Below, one piece after another: positions 46,481 through 55,205 of a stretch of 64,000 bases of DNA. This stretch comes from Streptomyces olivaceus. Lineage in GTDB: Bacteria; Actinomycetota; Actinomycetes; Streptomycetales; Streptomycetaceae. The translations under genes and the position numbers were made by a program. The stretch lies in assembly GCF_000721235.1 (NCBI RefSeq), contig NZ_JOFH01000004.1, positions 186,001-250,000 of the forward strand, read 5' to 3'. The notes beneath the pieces are model-generated. The model ran no database searches and was not told the origin of the DNA. It worked only from the letters and a program-made list of their open reading frames with translations. Every line of letters begins with the position of its first letter. Position 1 is the stretch's first letter.

Positions 46481-47506
46481 ATGATCATCGACTGTCACGG
46501 TCACTACACCACGGCCCCGCCGGCCCTGGCCGGCTGGCGGGAGCGGCAGACCGCCTCGCTGAGCGACCCGGCGTCGGCGCCGTCGCCCGCCGACCTGAGG
46601 ATCGGCGACGACGAGCTGCGCGAGAGCGTCGAGCCCAACCAGCTGCGGTTGATGGACGAGCGCGGCATCGACCTGACCGTCTTCTCCCCCCGGGCGTCGT
46701 TCATGGCGCACCACGTGGGCGACTTCCGTACCTCCGCCGCGTGGGCGGCCCTCTGCAACGACCTGTGCCACCGCGTCGCCGGGCTCTACCCCGAGCGCTT
46801 CGCCCCCGCGGCCATGCTGCCCCAGTCGCCCGGCGTCGACCCGGCGACCTGCGTGCCGGAGCTGACACGCTGCGTCGAGGAACTCGGCGCGGTCGCGGTC
46901 AACCTCAACCCGGACCCCTCCGGCGGCCACTGGACCGCTCCCCCGCTCACCGACCGCTCCTGGTACCCCCTCTACGAGAAGCTGGTCGAGTACGACGTCC
47001 CGGCGATGGTCCACGTCAGCACCAGCGTGAACCCGGCGTTCCACACCACCGGCGGGCACTACCTGAACGCCGACACCACGGCCTTCATGCAGCTGGTGCA
47101 GGGCGACCTGTTCGCGGACTTCCCCACCCTGCGGCTGGTGATCCCGCACGGCGGCGGAGCGGTGCCGTACCACTGGGGCCGGTTCCGGGGCCTGGCGGCG
47201 GCGCTGGGCAGGCCCGAGCTGGAGGAGCACGTGCTCGGCAACGTCTTCTTCGACACCTGCGTGTACCACCAGCCGGGCATCGACCTGCTGCTCGACGTGG
47301 TCCCCACCCGCAACGTGCTGTTCGCCTCCGAGATGATCGGCGCGGTCCGCGGCGTCGACCCGCGCACGGGCCACCACTTCGACGACACCCGGCGCTACGT
47401 CGAGGCGTCCGCCCTGCCGGCGCAGGAGGTCGCGGCCGTGCAGGAGCACAACGCCCGCGCCGTGTACCCCCGCCTGGACGCGCTGCTGAAGCGGCAGGGG
47501 CGCTGA
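46481..47506 (+). CDS. ligJ: 4-oxalomesaconate hydratase-like amidohydrolase-fold enzyme
   Basis: A 341-residue amidohydrolase-superfamily protein closely resembling LigJ, which hydrates 4-oxalomesaconate to 4-carboxy-4-hydroxy-2-oxoadipate. Metal-binding His6 and His8 are in MIIDCHGHYTTAPPALAGWR. Further LigJ segments include LTVFSPRASFMAHHVGDF, NLNPDPSGGHWTAPPLTDRS, VIPHGGGAVPYHWGRFRGL and LFASEMIGAVRG. GAAGGA precedes ATG 46481. It is the first gene of a three-gene operon with a PDC hydrolase and a transporter. Confidence 0.85.
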   Translation: MIIDCHGHYTTAPPALAGWRERQTASLSDPASAPSPADLRIGDDELRESVEPNQLRLMDERGIDLTVFSPRASFMAHHVGDFRTSAAWAALCNDLCHRVAGLYPERFAPAAMLPQSPGVDPATCVPELTRCVEELGAVAVNLNPDPSGGHWTAPPLTDRSWYPLYEKLVEYDVPAMVHVSTSVNPAFHTTGGHYLNADTTAFMQLVQGDLFADFPTLRLVIPHGGGAVPYHWGRFRGLAAALGRPELEEHVLGNVFFDTCVYHQPGIDLLLDVVPTRNVLFASEMIGAVRGVDPRTGHHFDDTRRYVEASALPAQEVAAVQEHNARAVYPRLDALLKRQGR

Positions 47507-47507
47507 C

Positions 47508-48425
47508 ATGGCCGACCTCGCTCCCCGGACCCCCGGCTGGCTCGACTGGCACCCGTCGCCGGCCGAGCCCTCCTTCCGGCTGCCGTCCGGCGCCGTCGAC
47601 GCCCACTGCCACGTCTTCGGTCCGCAGGCGGAGTTCCCGTTCGCCCCGGAACGCAAGTACACCCCGTGCGACGCCGGCCGGGACCGGCTCTTCGCGCTCC
47701 GCGACCACCTGGGCTTCGAGCGCCAGGTGATCGTGCAGGCCACCTGCCACGGCGCCGACAACAGCGCGATGCTCGACGCGGTCCGTGCGAGCGGCGGCCG
47801 GGCGCGCGGTGTCGCGACCGTCCGGCCGGACGTCACCGACGCCGAGCTGCGCGCGCTGGACGAGGCCGGCGTGCGCGGGGTGCGGTTCAACTTCGTGCGC
47901 CGGCTGGTCGACACGTCGCCCAAGGACGCGCTGCGCACGATCGCACGCCGGATCGCCCCGCTCGGCTGGCACGTCGTCCTGTACTTCGAGAGCGCCGACC
48001 TCCCCGAACTGGAGGACTTCTTCGCCTCGTTGCCCACGCCGCTGGTCGTGGACCACATGGGGCGGCCGGACGTCACCAAGCCGGTGGACGGGCCGGAGTT
48101 CTCGCGTTTCCTGCGGTTCACCGACCGGGGCGACGTGTGGGTCAAGGTGTCCTGCCCCGAACGGCTGACCGTCACCGGCCCCGCCGCGCTGGACGGGGAG
48201 CGGGAGCCGTACGCCGATGTCCTGCCCTTCTCCCGGCGGGTCGTCGGGGAGTTCGGCGACCGCGTGCTGTGGGGCACGGACTGGCCGCACCCCAATCTCA
48301 AGGACCACATGCCCGACGACGGGCTCCTCGTCGACCACGTGCGGCGGATCGCCGTCACCGAGGAGCAGCGGCGCCGGCTGCTGGTCGACAACCCGACGCG
48401 CCTGTACTGGCCCGGCGAGCGGTGA
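47508..48425 (+). CDS. ligI: 2-pyrone-4,6-dicarboxylate lactonase-like hydrolase
   Basis: A 305-residue amidohydrolase-superfamily enzyme matching LigI, which opens 2-pyrone-4,6-dicarboxylate to 4-oxalomesaconate without a metal ion. Visible features are VDAHCHVFGPQ (His33, His35), FAPERKYTPCDAGRDRL, QVIVQATCHGADNSAM, RFNFVRRLVDTSPKDALR, VVDHMGRPDVTKPVDG and LWGTDWPHPNLKDHMPDDG with the catalytic aspartate. ATG 47508 is one nt after the LigJ-like stop, so the two consecutive steps are co-expressed. Confidence 0.88.
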   Translation: MADLAPRTPGWLDWHPSPAEPSFRLPSGAVDAHCHVFGPQAEFPFAPERKYTPCDAGRDRLFALRDHLGFERQVIVQATCHGADNSAMLDAVRASGGRARGVATVRPDVTDAELRALDEAGVRGVRFNFVRRLVDTSPKDALRTIARRIAPLGWHVVLYFESADLPELEDFFASLPTPLVVDHMGRPDVTKPVDGPEFSRFLRFTDRGDVWVKVSCPERLTVTGPAALDGEREPYADVLPFSRRVVGEFGDRVLWGTDWPHPNLKDHMPDDGLLVDHVRRIAVTEEQRRRLLVDNPTRLYWPGER

Positions 48426-48480
48426 GCCGCTCCCCCTCCCGGCCGTCGCCGTCCCCGAACCACGCGACAAGGACCCCGTC

Positions 48481-49845
48481 ATGCAGCACGCCAACGCGCT
48501 GAACCGGATCGACCGGCTGCCGGTCTCCCGGTTCCACAAAGTCACCCTGCTCGCCGTGTCGTTCGCGTACTTCTTCGAGTTCGCGGACATCAACACCTTC
48601 GCCACCACCGCCCCCAAGCTCGTCGACCTGTGGGGCATCTCGGTCAACCAGGTCGCCTACGTCACCTCGCTGTCGTTCGTCGGCATGTTCTTCGGCTCGA
48701 TCGTCGCCGGCACCGTCGCCGACCGCCTGGGCCGCAAACGGACGCTGATGCTGACGACGCTGTTCTTCGGCGTCTTCTCGTTCGCGTCGGCGTTCTCCTG
48801 GGACCTGCTGTCGCTGACCGTCTTCCGGGTGCTCACCTCGGCGGGACTCGCGGCGATGACCGTGGTCGCGGTCATCTACGTCAACGAGATGTACCCGTCG
48901 GCCGTGCGCGGCAAGTACCAGGCGTACGCCATCGTCATCGGCATCTGCGGCACCCCGGTCACCAATCTGGTCGCGAGCGGGGTCGTGCCGCTCGCCGACT
49001 GGACGTGGCGCCTGGTCTACCTGTGGGGCTCGCTCGGCATCCTGCTCGTCCTGTTCACCCGGCACCTGAAGGAGTCGCCGCGGTGGCACGAGAGCCGGGG
49101 CGACCACGCGAGCGCCGACGCGGTGCTGCGCGAGATCGAGGCCGGTGCCGCCGCCGAGCACGGCCCGCTGCCGGAGCCGGCGCCGCCGATCGCGGAGGAG
49201 CCGGTCACCAAGGCGCCGCTGAGGCTGCTGCTCCAGCGCAAGTACCTCTACCCGACGCTGCTGCTCACCGTGGTGTGGGTGACCCAGACCATCGGCTTCT
49301 TCGGCTATTCGAGCTGGGCGCCGACGCTGCTGGCCAAGGAGGGCTTCAGCGTCGAGAAGTCGGTCTTCTACGTGGCGCTGACCACGGTGGGGGCACCGCT
49401 GGGCTCGTATCTGGCGGCCCTGGTGACCGACCGGTTCGAACGCAAGTGGTGCCTGGTCGCCTTCGGCACGCTGATCGCCGTGTGCGGGCTCCTGTACGGC
49501 CTCACGTTCAACCCGGTGCTCATCATCGTCTTCGGCTTCCTGGTCAACCTCTTCGAGCGCGGTTACACGGCGCTCGGCTACGCCTACTCGCCCGAACTCT
49601 TCGACACGCGCGGGCGTTCGCTCGGCACCAGCGTGTCGTACGGTCTCGGCCGGCTGTCGAACGCCGCGGGTCCGCTGATCGTGGCGGCGCTCTACAACGG
49701 CCACGGCTACCAGAGCGTCTTCTACTTCATCGCCGGCACCTGGCTGTTCGGCGCGATCGCGCTCAGTGTCTTCGGGCCGCGGACCAGGCCGACGCGGACA
49801 GTCGCCGCAGCGCCCGGCCGGGAGCAGGACACCGTGCCCGGCTGA
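48481..49845 (+). CDS. MFS importer of the aromatic/organic acid type
   Basis: A 454-residue 12-helix transporter of the sugar-porter/aromatic-acid:H+ symporter type. Motif A is GTVADRLGRKRTL in loop 2-3, with MYPSAVRGKYQAYAIVIGIC in the centre and YSPELFDTRGRSLGTSVSYG late. It follows the lactonase by 55 bp. Given its operon partners it likely imports 2-pyrone-4,6-dicarboxylate or a related tricarboxylic compound. The specificity is inferred from context. Confidence 0.87.
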   Translation: MQHANALNRIDRLPVSRFHKVTLLAVSFAYFFEFADINTFATTAPKLVDLWGISVNQVAYVTSLSFVGMFFGSIVAGTVADRLGRKRTLMLTTLFFGVFSFASAFSWDLLSLTVFRVLTSAGLAAMTVVAVIYVNEMYPSAVRGKYQAYAIVIGICGTPVTNLVASGVVPLADWTWRLVYLWGSLGILLVLFTRHLKESPRWHESRGDHASADAVLREIEAGAAAEHGPLPEPAPPIAEEPVTKAPLRLLLQRKYLYPTLLLTVVWVTQTIGFFGYSSWAPTLLAKEGFSVEKSVFYVALTTVGAPLGSYLAALVTDRFERKWCLVAFGTLIAVCGLLYGLTFNPVLIIVFGFLVNLFERGYTALGYAYSPELFDTRGRSLGTSVSYGLGRLSNAAGPLIVAALYNGHGYQSVFYFIAGTWLFGAIALSVFGPRTRPTRTVAAAPGREQDTVPG

Positions 49846-49852
49846 GGCGGCC

Positions 49853-50380
49853 TCAGACCACCTTGGCCATCTCGGTCGTCAGCTGCGTCGCCTTGTGCAG
49901 GAGGCCGCGCATGACGACGACGAGCATGACGAACGCGGCGCCGACACCGACGCACACGACCGCGGAGCCCAGGGCGCCGTTCAGCGCCACGCCGTCGTCG
50001 GGCGTGGGGATGTCGGCCAGCAGCAGATGGACGGTGACGCCGAAGGCCAGCAGCGTCGCCACGAGCGTGGCGCCGATGACGGTGTCGACCCAGCGGAAGG
50101 CGCGCCGGGTGAAGATGGCGTCGCGCTCGACCATGCTGAGCAGCATCCACACGGCGACCAGCACGGCCTGGACGCAGGCCACGCAGGTGATCGCCACGGC
50201 CGCGTAGGGCACGGCGTAGGGCTCGTACGGCGGGAAGCGGTCGACCTCGGCGGACGCGGTCGCGGGTATGACGACGGCCTGCCCGAAGAGGCCGAGGAGG
50301 AGCGCGCCGGCGATGCCGGCCCGGAGCGCGGCGATGAAGAGACGGTGCATGTAGCGGTGGGCGAGGAAGAGACGTGGCAT
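49853..50380 (-). CDS. DUF2975-type four-helix membrane protein
   Basis: A 175-residue membrane protein with four hydrophobic segments (about residues 16-35, 60-82, 103-122 and 138-160). It has EVDRFPPYEPYAVPYAAVAI in the first outer loop and FRWVDTVIGATLVATLLAFG, as in small DUF2975 proteins. These are often encoded with an XRE repressor, which is absent here. ATG 50380 is 6 nt after GATAAT, a leaderless start. It converges on the MFS gene, 7 bp apart. Confidence 0.72.
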   Translation of the reverse strand: MPRLFLAHRYMHRLFIAALRAGIAGALLLGLFGQAVVIPATASAEVDRFPPYEPYAVPYAAVAITCVACVQAVLVAVWMLLSMVERDAIFTRRAFRWVDTVIGATLVATLLAFGVTVHLLLADIPTPDDGVALNGALGSAVVCVGVGAAFVMLVVVMRGLLHKATQLTTEMAKVV

Positions 50381-50381
50381 G

Positions 50382-50441
50382 TATCGATTATCGATGGGTA
50401 CCGATCGAAAATCAATCGACTTCGTGTGATCCGCGTACGCT
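50382..50441. promoter_or_regulatory. AT-rich divergent control region with ATCGAT palindromes
   Basis: ATCGAT-T-ATCGAT (50383-50395) and GATCG/CAATCG elements up to 50419 form an AT-rich island between the DUF2975 and GlxA-type genes. GATAAT (minus strand, 50392-50387) ends 6 nt before ATG 50380. TACGCT (50436-50441) ends 6 nt before GTG 50448. A regulator site shared by both genes is plausible. Confidence 0.5.
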
Positions 50442-50447
50442 GTCCCC

Positions 50448-51404
50448 GTGCCGTCCTCCCCGTTGCGCCGCGTCGCCGTCCTCGTGCTCGAAGGGGCGAA
50501 GCCGCTGGACGTCGGCATTCCGGCGCAGGTCTTCACGACCCGGGCAAGCATGCCGTACGAGGTACGGGTGTGCGGCGCCGCGCCCGGCCTGGTGACGGGC
50601 GGTGACGGCCTCTCGTACCACGTCGCGCACGGCCTGGACGCGCTGGCCTGGGCCGAGCTGGTCTTCCTCCCGGGATACCGGTTCCCCGACGTGGACGACC
50701 CGCCGCGCCCCGTGGTCGACGCGCTGACGGCGGCCCACGAGCGGGGCACCCGGCTGGCCGCCATCTCCACCGGCGCGTTCGCGCTGGCGGCCACGGGCCT
50801 GCTCGACGGCCGGAGGGCCACGACGCACTGGCACTACACCAGGGCGCTCGCGGCGAAGCATCCCCGGGTGCGGGTCGACGAGAACGTGCTGTTCGTGGAC
50901 GAGGGCACGGTGCTGACCTCGGCGGGCGCCGCCTCGGGCATCGACCTGTGCCTGCACATCCTCCGCGGCGACCTCGGCGTGAGCGCCTCGAACCACGCCG
51001 CCCGGCGGCTCGTCGCGGCTCCCTACCGCAGCGGCGGCCAGGCCCAGTACGTGCCCCGCAGCGTGCCCGCGCCGCTGGGCGAGCGGTTCGCCGCCACCCG
51101 CGAGTGGGCGCTGCGCCGGCTCGGCGACCCGCTCACGCTGGAGACGCTGGCCCGGCACGCGGCGGTGTCGGCGCGCACCTTCTCCCGGCGCTTCGCCGAG
51201 GACACCGGATACACGCCGATGCAGTGGGTCATGCGCGCCCGCATCGACATGGCCCGTGAGCTGCTGGAGCGCTCGGAGTGCGGCGTCGAGCAGATCGCCG
51301 CCGACGTGGGTCTGGGCACCGGTGCCAACCTGCGGCTGCACTTCCGGCGCATCCTCGGCACCACGCCGAGCGAGTACCGGCGCACCTTCGCCGAGGGCGA
51401 GTAG
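50448..51404 (+). CDS. GlxA family (DJ-1/PfpI plus AraC) transcriptional regulator
   Basis: A 318-residue regulator. The N-terminal DJ-1/PfpI-like domain spans about residues 8-190 (RVAVLVLEGAKPLDVGIPAQ, ending with TSAGAASGIDLCLHIL). The C-terminal AraC domain has two helix-turn-helix units at about 215-315 (ARTFSRRFAEDTGYTPMQWV and VEQIAADVGLGTGANLRLHF). The usual nucleophilic cysteine of DJ-1 is replaced by Ser/Thr around STGAFALA, as in GlxA regulators. Leaderless GTG start. Target genes unknown. Confidence 0.9.
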   Translation: MPSSPLRRVAVLVLEGAKPLDVGIPAQVFTTRASMPYEVRVCGAAPGLVTGGDGLSYHVAHGLDALAWAELVFLPGYRFPDVDDPPRPVVDALTAAHERGTRLAAISTGAFALAATGLLDGRRATTHWHYTRALAAKHPRVRVDENVLFVDEGTVLTSAGAASGIDLCLHILRGDLGVSASNHAARRLVAAPYRSGGQAQYVPRSVPAPLGERFAATREWALRRLGDPLTLETLARHAAVSARTFSRRFAEDTGYTPMQWVMRARIDMARELLERSECGVEQIAADVGLGTGANLRLHFRRILGTTPSEYRRTFAEGE

Positions 51405-51556
51405 CAGCCGGTCACGGAGGCTGTCCCGCGGCCTGTCCGGCCGGGGCTGGCGTGATCCTTTCGAACCATGGCACCCGCGTCGCTGCCACCGGCGGACGGA
51501 GCGCGCGAGAGTGGGGAGCGAAGGACCTGGTGGCGAAACGAAGGGACACCCAACTC

Positions 51557-52555
51557 ATGACGCGCATCGGCATCAACGGATTCGGCCGCATCGGGCGCAA
51601 CGTGCTGCGCGCGCTGCTCGAACGCGACTCCAAGGTCGAGGTCGTCGCCGTGAACGACCTGACGGAGCCGGCCGCCCTGGCCCGCCTGCTCGCCTTCGAC
51701 TCCACGGCCGGACGGCTGGGCCGTCCCGTGACGGTCGACGGGGACACCCTCGTCGTGGACGGACGGCGCATCAAGGTCCTCGCCGAGCGGGACCCGGCCC
51801 GGCTGCCGTGGGCGGAGCTGGACGTCGAGATCGTCCTGGAGGCCACCGGCCGCTTCACCTCGGCGGACGCCGCCCGCGCCCACGTCACCGCGGGCGCCCG
51901 GAAGGTCCTGGTCAGCGCCCCCTCGGCCGGCGCCGACGTGACCCTCGCGTACGGCGTGAACAGCGACACGTACGACCCCGCCGCCCACACGATCGTGTCG
52001 AACGCGTCCTGCACCACCAACGCCCTCGCGCCGCTCGCCGCGGTCCTCGACGAGCTGGCGGGGATCGAGCACGGCTTCATGACGACGGTGCACGCCTACA
52101 CCCAGGAGCAGAACCTCCAGGACGGTCCGCACCGCGACGCGCGCCGGGCCCGCGCCGCCGGGGTCAACATCGTGCCGACCACGACCGGTGCCGCCAAGGC
52201 GATCGGCCTGGTGCTGCCGAACCTGGACGGCAAGCTGTCGGGCGACTCGATCCGCGTGCCGGTGCCCGTGGGCTCCATCGTCGAGCTGAACACGACGGTC
52301 GCCCGCGACGTGACCCGCGAGGACGTGCTGGCGGCCTACCGCACGGCCGCCGAGGGCCCGCTCGCCGGCGTGCTGGAGTACTCCGAGGACGCACTGGTCT
52401 CCTCCGACATCACCGGCAACCCGGCCTCGTCGATCTTCGACTCGGCGCTGACCCGGGTGGAGGGCCGCCACGTCAAGGTCGTCGCCTGGTACGACAACGA
52501 GTGGGGCTTCTCGAACCGGGTGATCGACACGCTCGAGCTGCTCGCCTCGCGGTGA
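51557..52555 (+). CDS. gap: type I glyceraldehyde-3-phosphate dehydrogenase
   Basis: A 332-residue glycolytic enzyme. The NAD-binding start is [20 protein letters not shown], catalytic Cys152 is in [14 protein letters not shown], and the partner histidine is in [12 protein letters not shown]. It ends with [20 protein letters not shown]. All family landmarks are present. It lacks the usual pgk-tpi neighbours, so it is probably a second gap copy rather than the main glycolytic cluster. Confidence 0.95.
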   Translation: MTRIGINGFGRIGRNVLRALLERDSKVEVVAVNDLTEPAALARLLAFDSTAGRLGRPVTVDGDTLVVDGRRIKVLAERDPARLPWAELDVEIVLEATGRFTSADAARAHVTAGARKVLVSAPSAGADVTLAYGVNSDTYDPAAHTIVSNASCTTNALAPLAAVLDELAGIEHGFMTTVHAYTQEQNLQDGPHRDARRARAAGVNIVPTTTGAAKAIGLVLPNLDGKLSGDSIRVPVPVGSIVELNTTVARDVTREDVLAAYRTAAEGPLAGVLEYSEDALVSSDITGNPASSIFDSALTRVEGRHVKVVAWYDNEWGFSNRVIDTLELLASR

Positions 52556-52604
52556 ACGGGCAGCCGATTCGGCATCGCGGGGGCCCGCACGTCACAATGG
52601 TGCG

Positions 52605-53102
52605 ATGAGCAATTCCAAGGTTTACTTCGACATCGACATCGACGGCCAGGATGCGGGCCGCATCGTCTTCGAACTCTTCGAGGACGTCACCCCCAGGACG
52701 GCCAAGAACTTCATCGAGCTGTCCACCGGCGAGCACGGCTTCGGCTACGCGGGTTCCTCGTTCCACCGCGTCATCCCGCAGTTCATGCTCCAGGGCGGTG
52801 ACTTCACCGCGGGCAACGGCACGGGCGGCAAGAGCATCTACGGCGCGAAGTTCGAGGACGAGAACTTCAAGCTGAAGCACACCGAGCCGTACCTCCTCTC
52901 CATGGCGAACGCGGGCCCGAACACGAACGGCTCGCAGTTCTTCATCACCACCGTCGTCACCTCGTGGCTGGACGGCAAGCACGTCGTCTTCGGCAAGGTC
53001 GTCGAGGGCACCGAGGTGGTCGACAAGATCGAGGGCTACGGCTCCTCGCCGCAGGGCACGACCTCCGCGAAGATCACGGTGCGCGCCTCCGGCAAGCTGT
53101 AG
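52605..53102 (+). CDS. cyclophilin-type peptidyl-prolyl cis-trans isomerase
   Basis: A 165-residue cytosolic cyclophilin without signal peptide. It has the catalytic arginine in [19 protein letters not shown] and also [32 protein letters not shown] (active-site Gln/Phe) and [14 protein letters not shown]. Length is standard for the single-domain PpiA/PpiB group. A strong terminator follows at 53138. Confidence 0.95.
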   Translation: MSNSKVYFDIDIDGQDAGRIVFELFEDVTPRTAKNFIELSTGEHGFGYAGSSFHRVIPQFMLQGGDFTAGNGTGGKSIYGAKFEDENFKLKHTEPYLLSMANAGPNTNGSQFFITTVVTSWLDGKHVVFGKVVEGTEVVDKIEGYGSSPQGTTSAKITVRASGKL

Positions 53103-53137
53103 GACGTCCTGACCGGCCCTTCCCGGCCGGAAGCGAC

Positions 53138-53168
53138 GGGGCCCACCGCACACGCTGCGGTGGGCCCC
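53138..53168 (+). terminator. hairpin terminator after the cyclophilin gene
   Basis: GGGGCCCACCGCA (53138-53150) and TGCGGTGGGCCCC (53156-53168) form a perfect 13-bp stem with a 5-nt loop, followed by a pyrimidine run TTCTCTTT. This is the best intrinsic-terminator match in the window. Confidence 0.85.
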
Positions 53169-53250
53169 TTCTCTTTCGCCTGGTGGGGCGCGCCGGGTGG
53201 TGCGACGCTGGGGTGGAGAAGTGTCCGAGGCCGCCGACCCGGGAGGACCG

Positions 53251-54729
53251 ATGGGACGGGACGTCCCGGCGCTGGTCTTCACCCGCGAGGACCGCCGCCG
53301 GTACCGGATCAAGATGCAGGAGTGCCTGGACGCCTTCGCGCAGATGCTGCGCGAGTCCCGCTTCGAGACCGAGCGTCCCCAGGTGGGCCTGGAGATCGAG
53401 CTGAACCTGGTCGACGACCGCGGCGAGCCGGCCATGCGCAACAGCGACGCGCTCGAAGCCATCGCCGACCCCGCCTGGGCCACCGAGCTGGGCCGCTTCA
53501 ACCTGGAGATCAACATCCCGCCGCGCCGGCTGACGGCGGGCGGCCCCGACGCGTGGGAGACCGAGATCCGGGCGGCCCTGAACCACGCCGAGGACCGCGC
53601 CGCGTCGGTCGGCGCCCACCTCATCATGGTCGGCATCCTCCCCACGCTGCGCCAGTCCGACGTGGGCGAGGCGGCCCTCTCGGAGAACCCGCGCTACCGG
53701 CTGCTGAACGACCAGATCTTCGCGGCCCGCGGCGAGGACCTGCACATCGAGGTGGACGGCGTCGACCGGCTGCGCACCTACGCCGACGCCATCACGCCGG
53801 AGGCCGCCTGCACCAGCACCCAGTTCCACCTCCAGGTGGCCCCCGAGGAGTTCGCCGCCTACTGGAACGCGGCCCAGGCGATCGCCGGCGTCCAGGTCGC
53901 CCTGGCGGCCAACTCGCCCTTCCTGCTCGGCAAGGAACTCTGGCACGAGAGCCGGATCCCCCTGTTCGAGCAGGCCACCGACACCCGGCCGCAGGAGATC
54001 AAGGCGCAGGGCGTACGGCCCCGGGTGTGGTTCGGAGAGCGGTGGATCACCAGCGTCTTCGACCTCTTCGAGGAGAACCTGCGCTACTTCCCGGCACTGC
54101 TGCCGCTCTGCGACGAGCAGGACCCCGCCGAGACCCTCGACCGCGGCGACATCCCCGAACTGGGCGAACTCACCCTCCACAACGGCACCATCTACCGCTG
54201 GAACCGGCCCGTGTACGCGGTCGCCCACGACAGACCGCACGTCCGCGTGGAGAACCGGGTGCTGCCCGCGGGGCCGACCGTCGCCGACACCCTCGCCAAC
54301 GGCGCGTTCTACTACGGCCTCACCCGCGCCCTGGTGGAGGAGGAGCGGCCGGTCTGGTCCCGGATGTCGTTCTCCGTCGCCGAGGACAACCTGCACACCG
54401 CCGCGCGGCACGGCATCGAGGCCCTGCTGTACTGGCCGGGCGCGGGCGAGGTGACCGTGCCCGAACTGGTCCTGCGCCGGCTGCTGCCGCTGGCGCACCG
54501 GGGCCTGGAGCTGTCGGGCATGGACTCGGCGTGGCGGGAGCCGCTGCTCGGCATCATCGAGCAGCGCTGCGTCACCGGCCGCAACGGGGCGGTCTGGCAG
54601 AAGGAGATGTTCCACCACATCGACGCCACCGGCCGGCCGGACCGCCACGAGGGCCTGCGCCGGATGACCCGGCAGTACATCGACTACATGCACCTCAACG
54701 CCCCGGTCCACACCTGGCCGGTCGACTGA
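53251..54729 (+). CDS. glutamate-cysteine ligase family protein (GCS2-like)
   Basis: A 492-residue ATP-dependent carboxylate-amine ligase-like protein. It carries VGLEIELNLVDDRGEPAMRN and RFNLEINIPPRRLTAGGPDA (acidic metal-binding residues), TSTQFHLQV and LTLHNGTIYRWNRPV, then VENRVLPAGPTVADTLANGA. This resembles the large actinobacterial group annotated as glutamate-cysteine ligase; the true product is unproven. ATG 53251 follows GGGAGGA; GTG 53221 is an alternative. No ergothioneine or mycothiol genes are adjacent apart from a tiny relic downstream. Confidence 0.85.
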   Translation: MGRDVPALVFTREDRRRYRIKMQECLDAFAQMLRESRFETERPQVGLEIELNLVDDRGEPAMRNSDALEAIADPAWATELGRFNLEINIPPRRLTAGGPDAWETEIRAALNHAEDRAASVGAHLIMVGILPTLRQSDVGEAALSENPRYRLLNDQIFAARGEDLHIEVDGVDRLRTYADAITPEAACTSTQFHLQVAPEEFAAYWNAAQAIAGVQVALAANSPFLLGKELWHESRIPLFEQATDTRPQEIKAQGVRPRVWFGERWITSVFDLFEENLRYFPALLPLCDEQDPAETLDRGDIPELGELTLHNGTIYRWNRPVYAVAHDRPHVRVENRVLPAGPTVADTLANGAFYYGLTRALVEEERPVWSRMSFSVAEDNLHTAARHGIEALLYWPGAGEVTVPELVLRRLLPLAHRGLELSGMDSAWREPLLGIIEQRCVTGRNGAVWQKEMFHHIDATGRPDRHEGLRRMTRQYIDYMHLNAPVHTWPVD

Positions 54730-54741
54730 CGGCCACCCGCC

Positions 54742-54810
54742 GTGCCCAGGGAGTTGGCAGACGGGGACGGCTTCGGGGTCGGCTGGTTCGGGCCGGAGAT
54801 GCCGCCGGCA
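54742..54810 (+). pseudogene. short relic resembling a class II glutamine amidotransferase
   Basis: The plus frame reads VPRELADGDGFGVGWFGPEM, matching the DGFGVGWY segment of EgtC/YafJ-like class II glutamine amidotransferases, then loses resemblance. There is no N-terminal catalytic Cys and no continuation. It sits 13 bp after the glutamate-cysteine-ligase-type gene. The match is short and could be fortuitous. Confidence 0.35.
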
Positions 54811-54890
54811 CAAGGGCGACGATCTGCTTCCCGTCGTTCCCCGCCGCCCGTGACTCCCGTCACCCACGGCCCCGGCCGCCCGCGGCCCCG

Positions 54891-54919
54891 TTGACACGGA
54901 CGGCGGAAGATCACACAAT
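54891..54919 (+). promoter_or_regulatory. strong sigma-70 promoter before small ORF and dioxygenase
   Basis: TTGACA (54891-54896), a 17-nt spacer and CACAAT (54914-54919) are followed by 7 nt and ATG 54927. The -35 is a full consensus match and the gap predicts a leaderless transcript. Confidence 0.7.
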
Positions 54920-54926
54920 CGGTGCC

Positions 54927-55007
54927 ATGACCACATACCGGTTCGGCACCATCGCGGAGTGTCCCCGCGTGCCCGAGCGATCCGGATGTGAGCGTTCCGG
55001 CCGATAA
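54927..55007 (+). CDS. leaderless small ORF upstream of TauD-like gene
   Basis: A 26-codon ORF opening MTTYRFGTIAECPRVPERSG, with cysteines at 12 and 21, ending in TAA. It begins 7 nt after a strong promoter and ends 198 bp before the dioxygenase start. Inverted GCGGG/CCCGC arms (55044-55060) follow. It could be a leader peptide for the sulfur-related dioxygenase or the start of a longer untranslated leader. The Cys content is modest, so a regulatory role is less certain than for the leader at 39525. Confidence 0.45.
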   Translation: MTTYRFGTIAECPRVPERSGCERSGR

Positions 55008-55205
55008 CGGCCCTCTTCGCACCACCGACTCGTAGCGCCGGCGGCGGGACCGATGCCCGCACGCCGCGTCGCGCTTCGTCGGCCTTCTCTCCGGTCCACC
55101 GCCCGGAGCACCTCTGACGCCTTGGTTTCCCGGCCCCCCGGCGGCGACGAGCCACGCCGCCCCGGCCGGACGTCACGCGTACCGTCGTACAAGGGGAGGA
55201 TTCCC

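Noticed and set aside
53074..55176. 700-codon minus-strand open frame opposite the cyclophilin and GCS2-like genes
   Set aside because: Antisense shadow of two well-recognised plus-strand genes, caused by very high GC at third positions. Its product is Gly/Val/Arg-rich without any domain.
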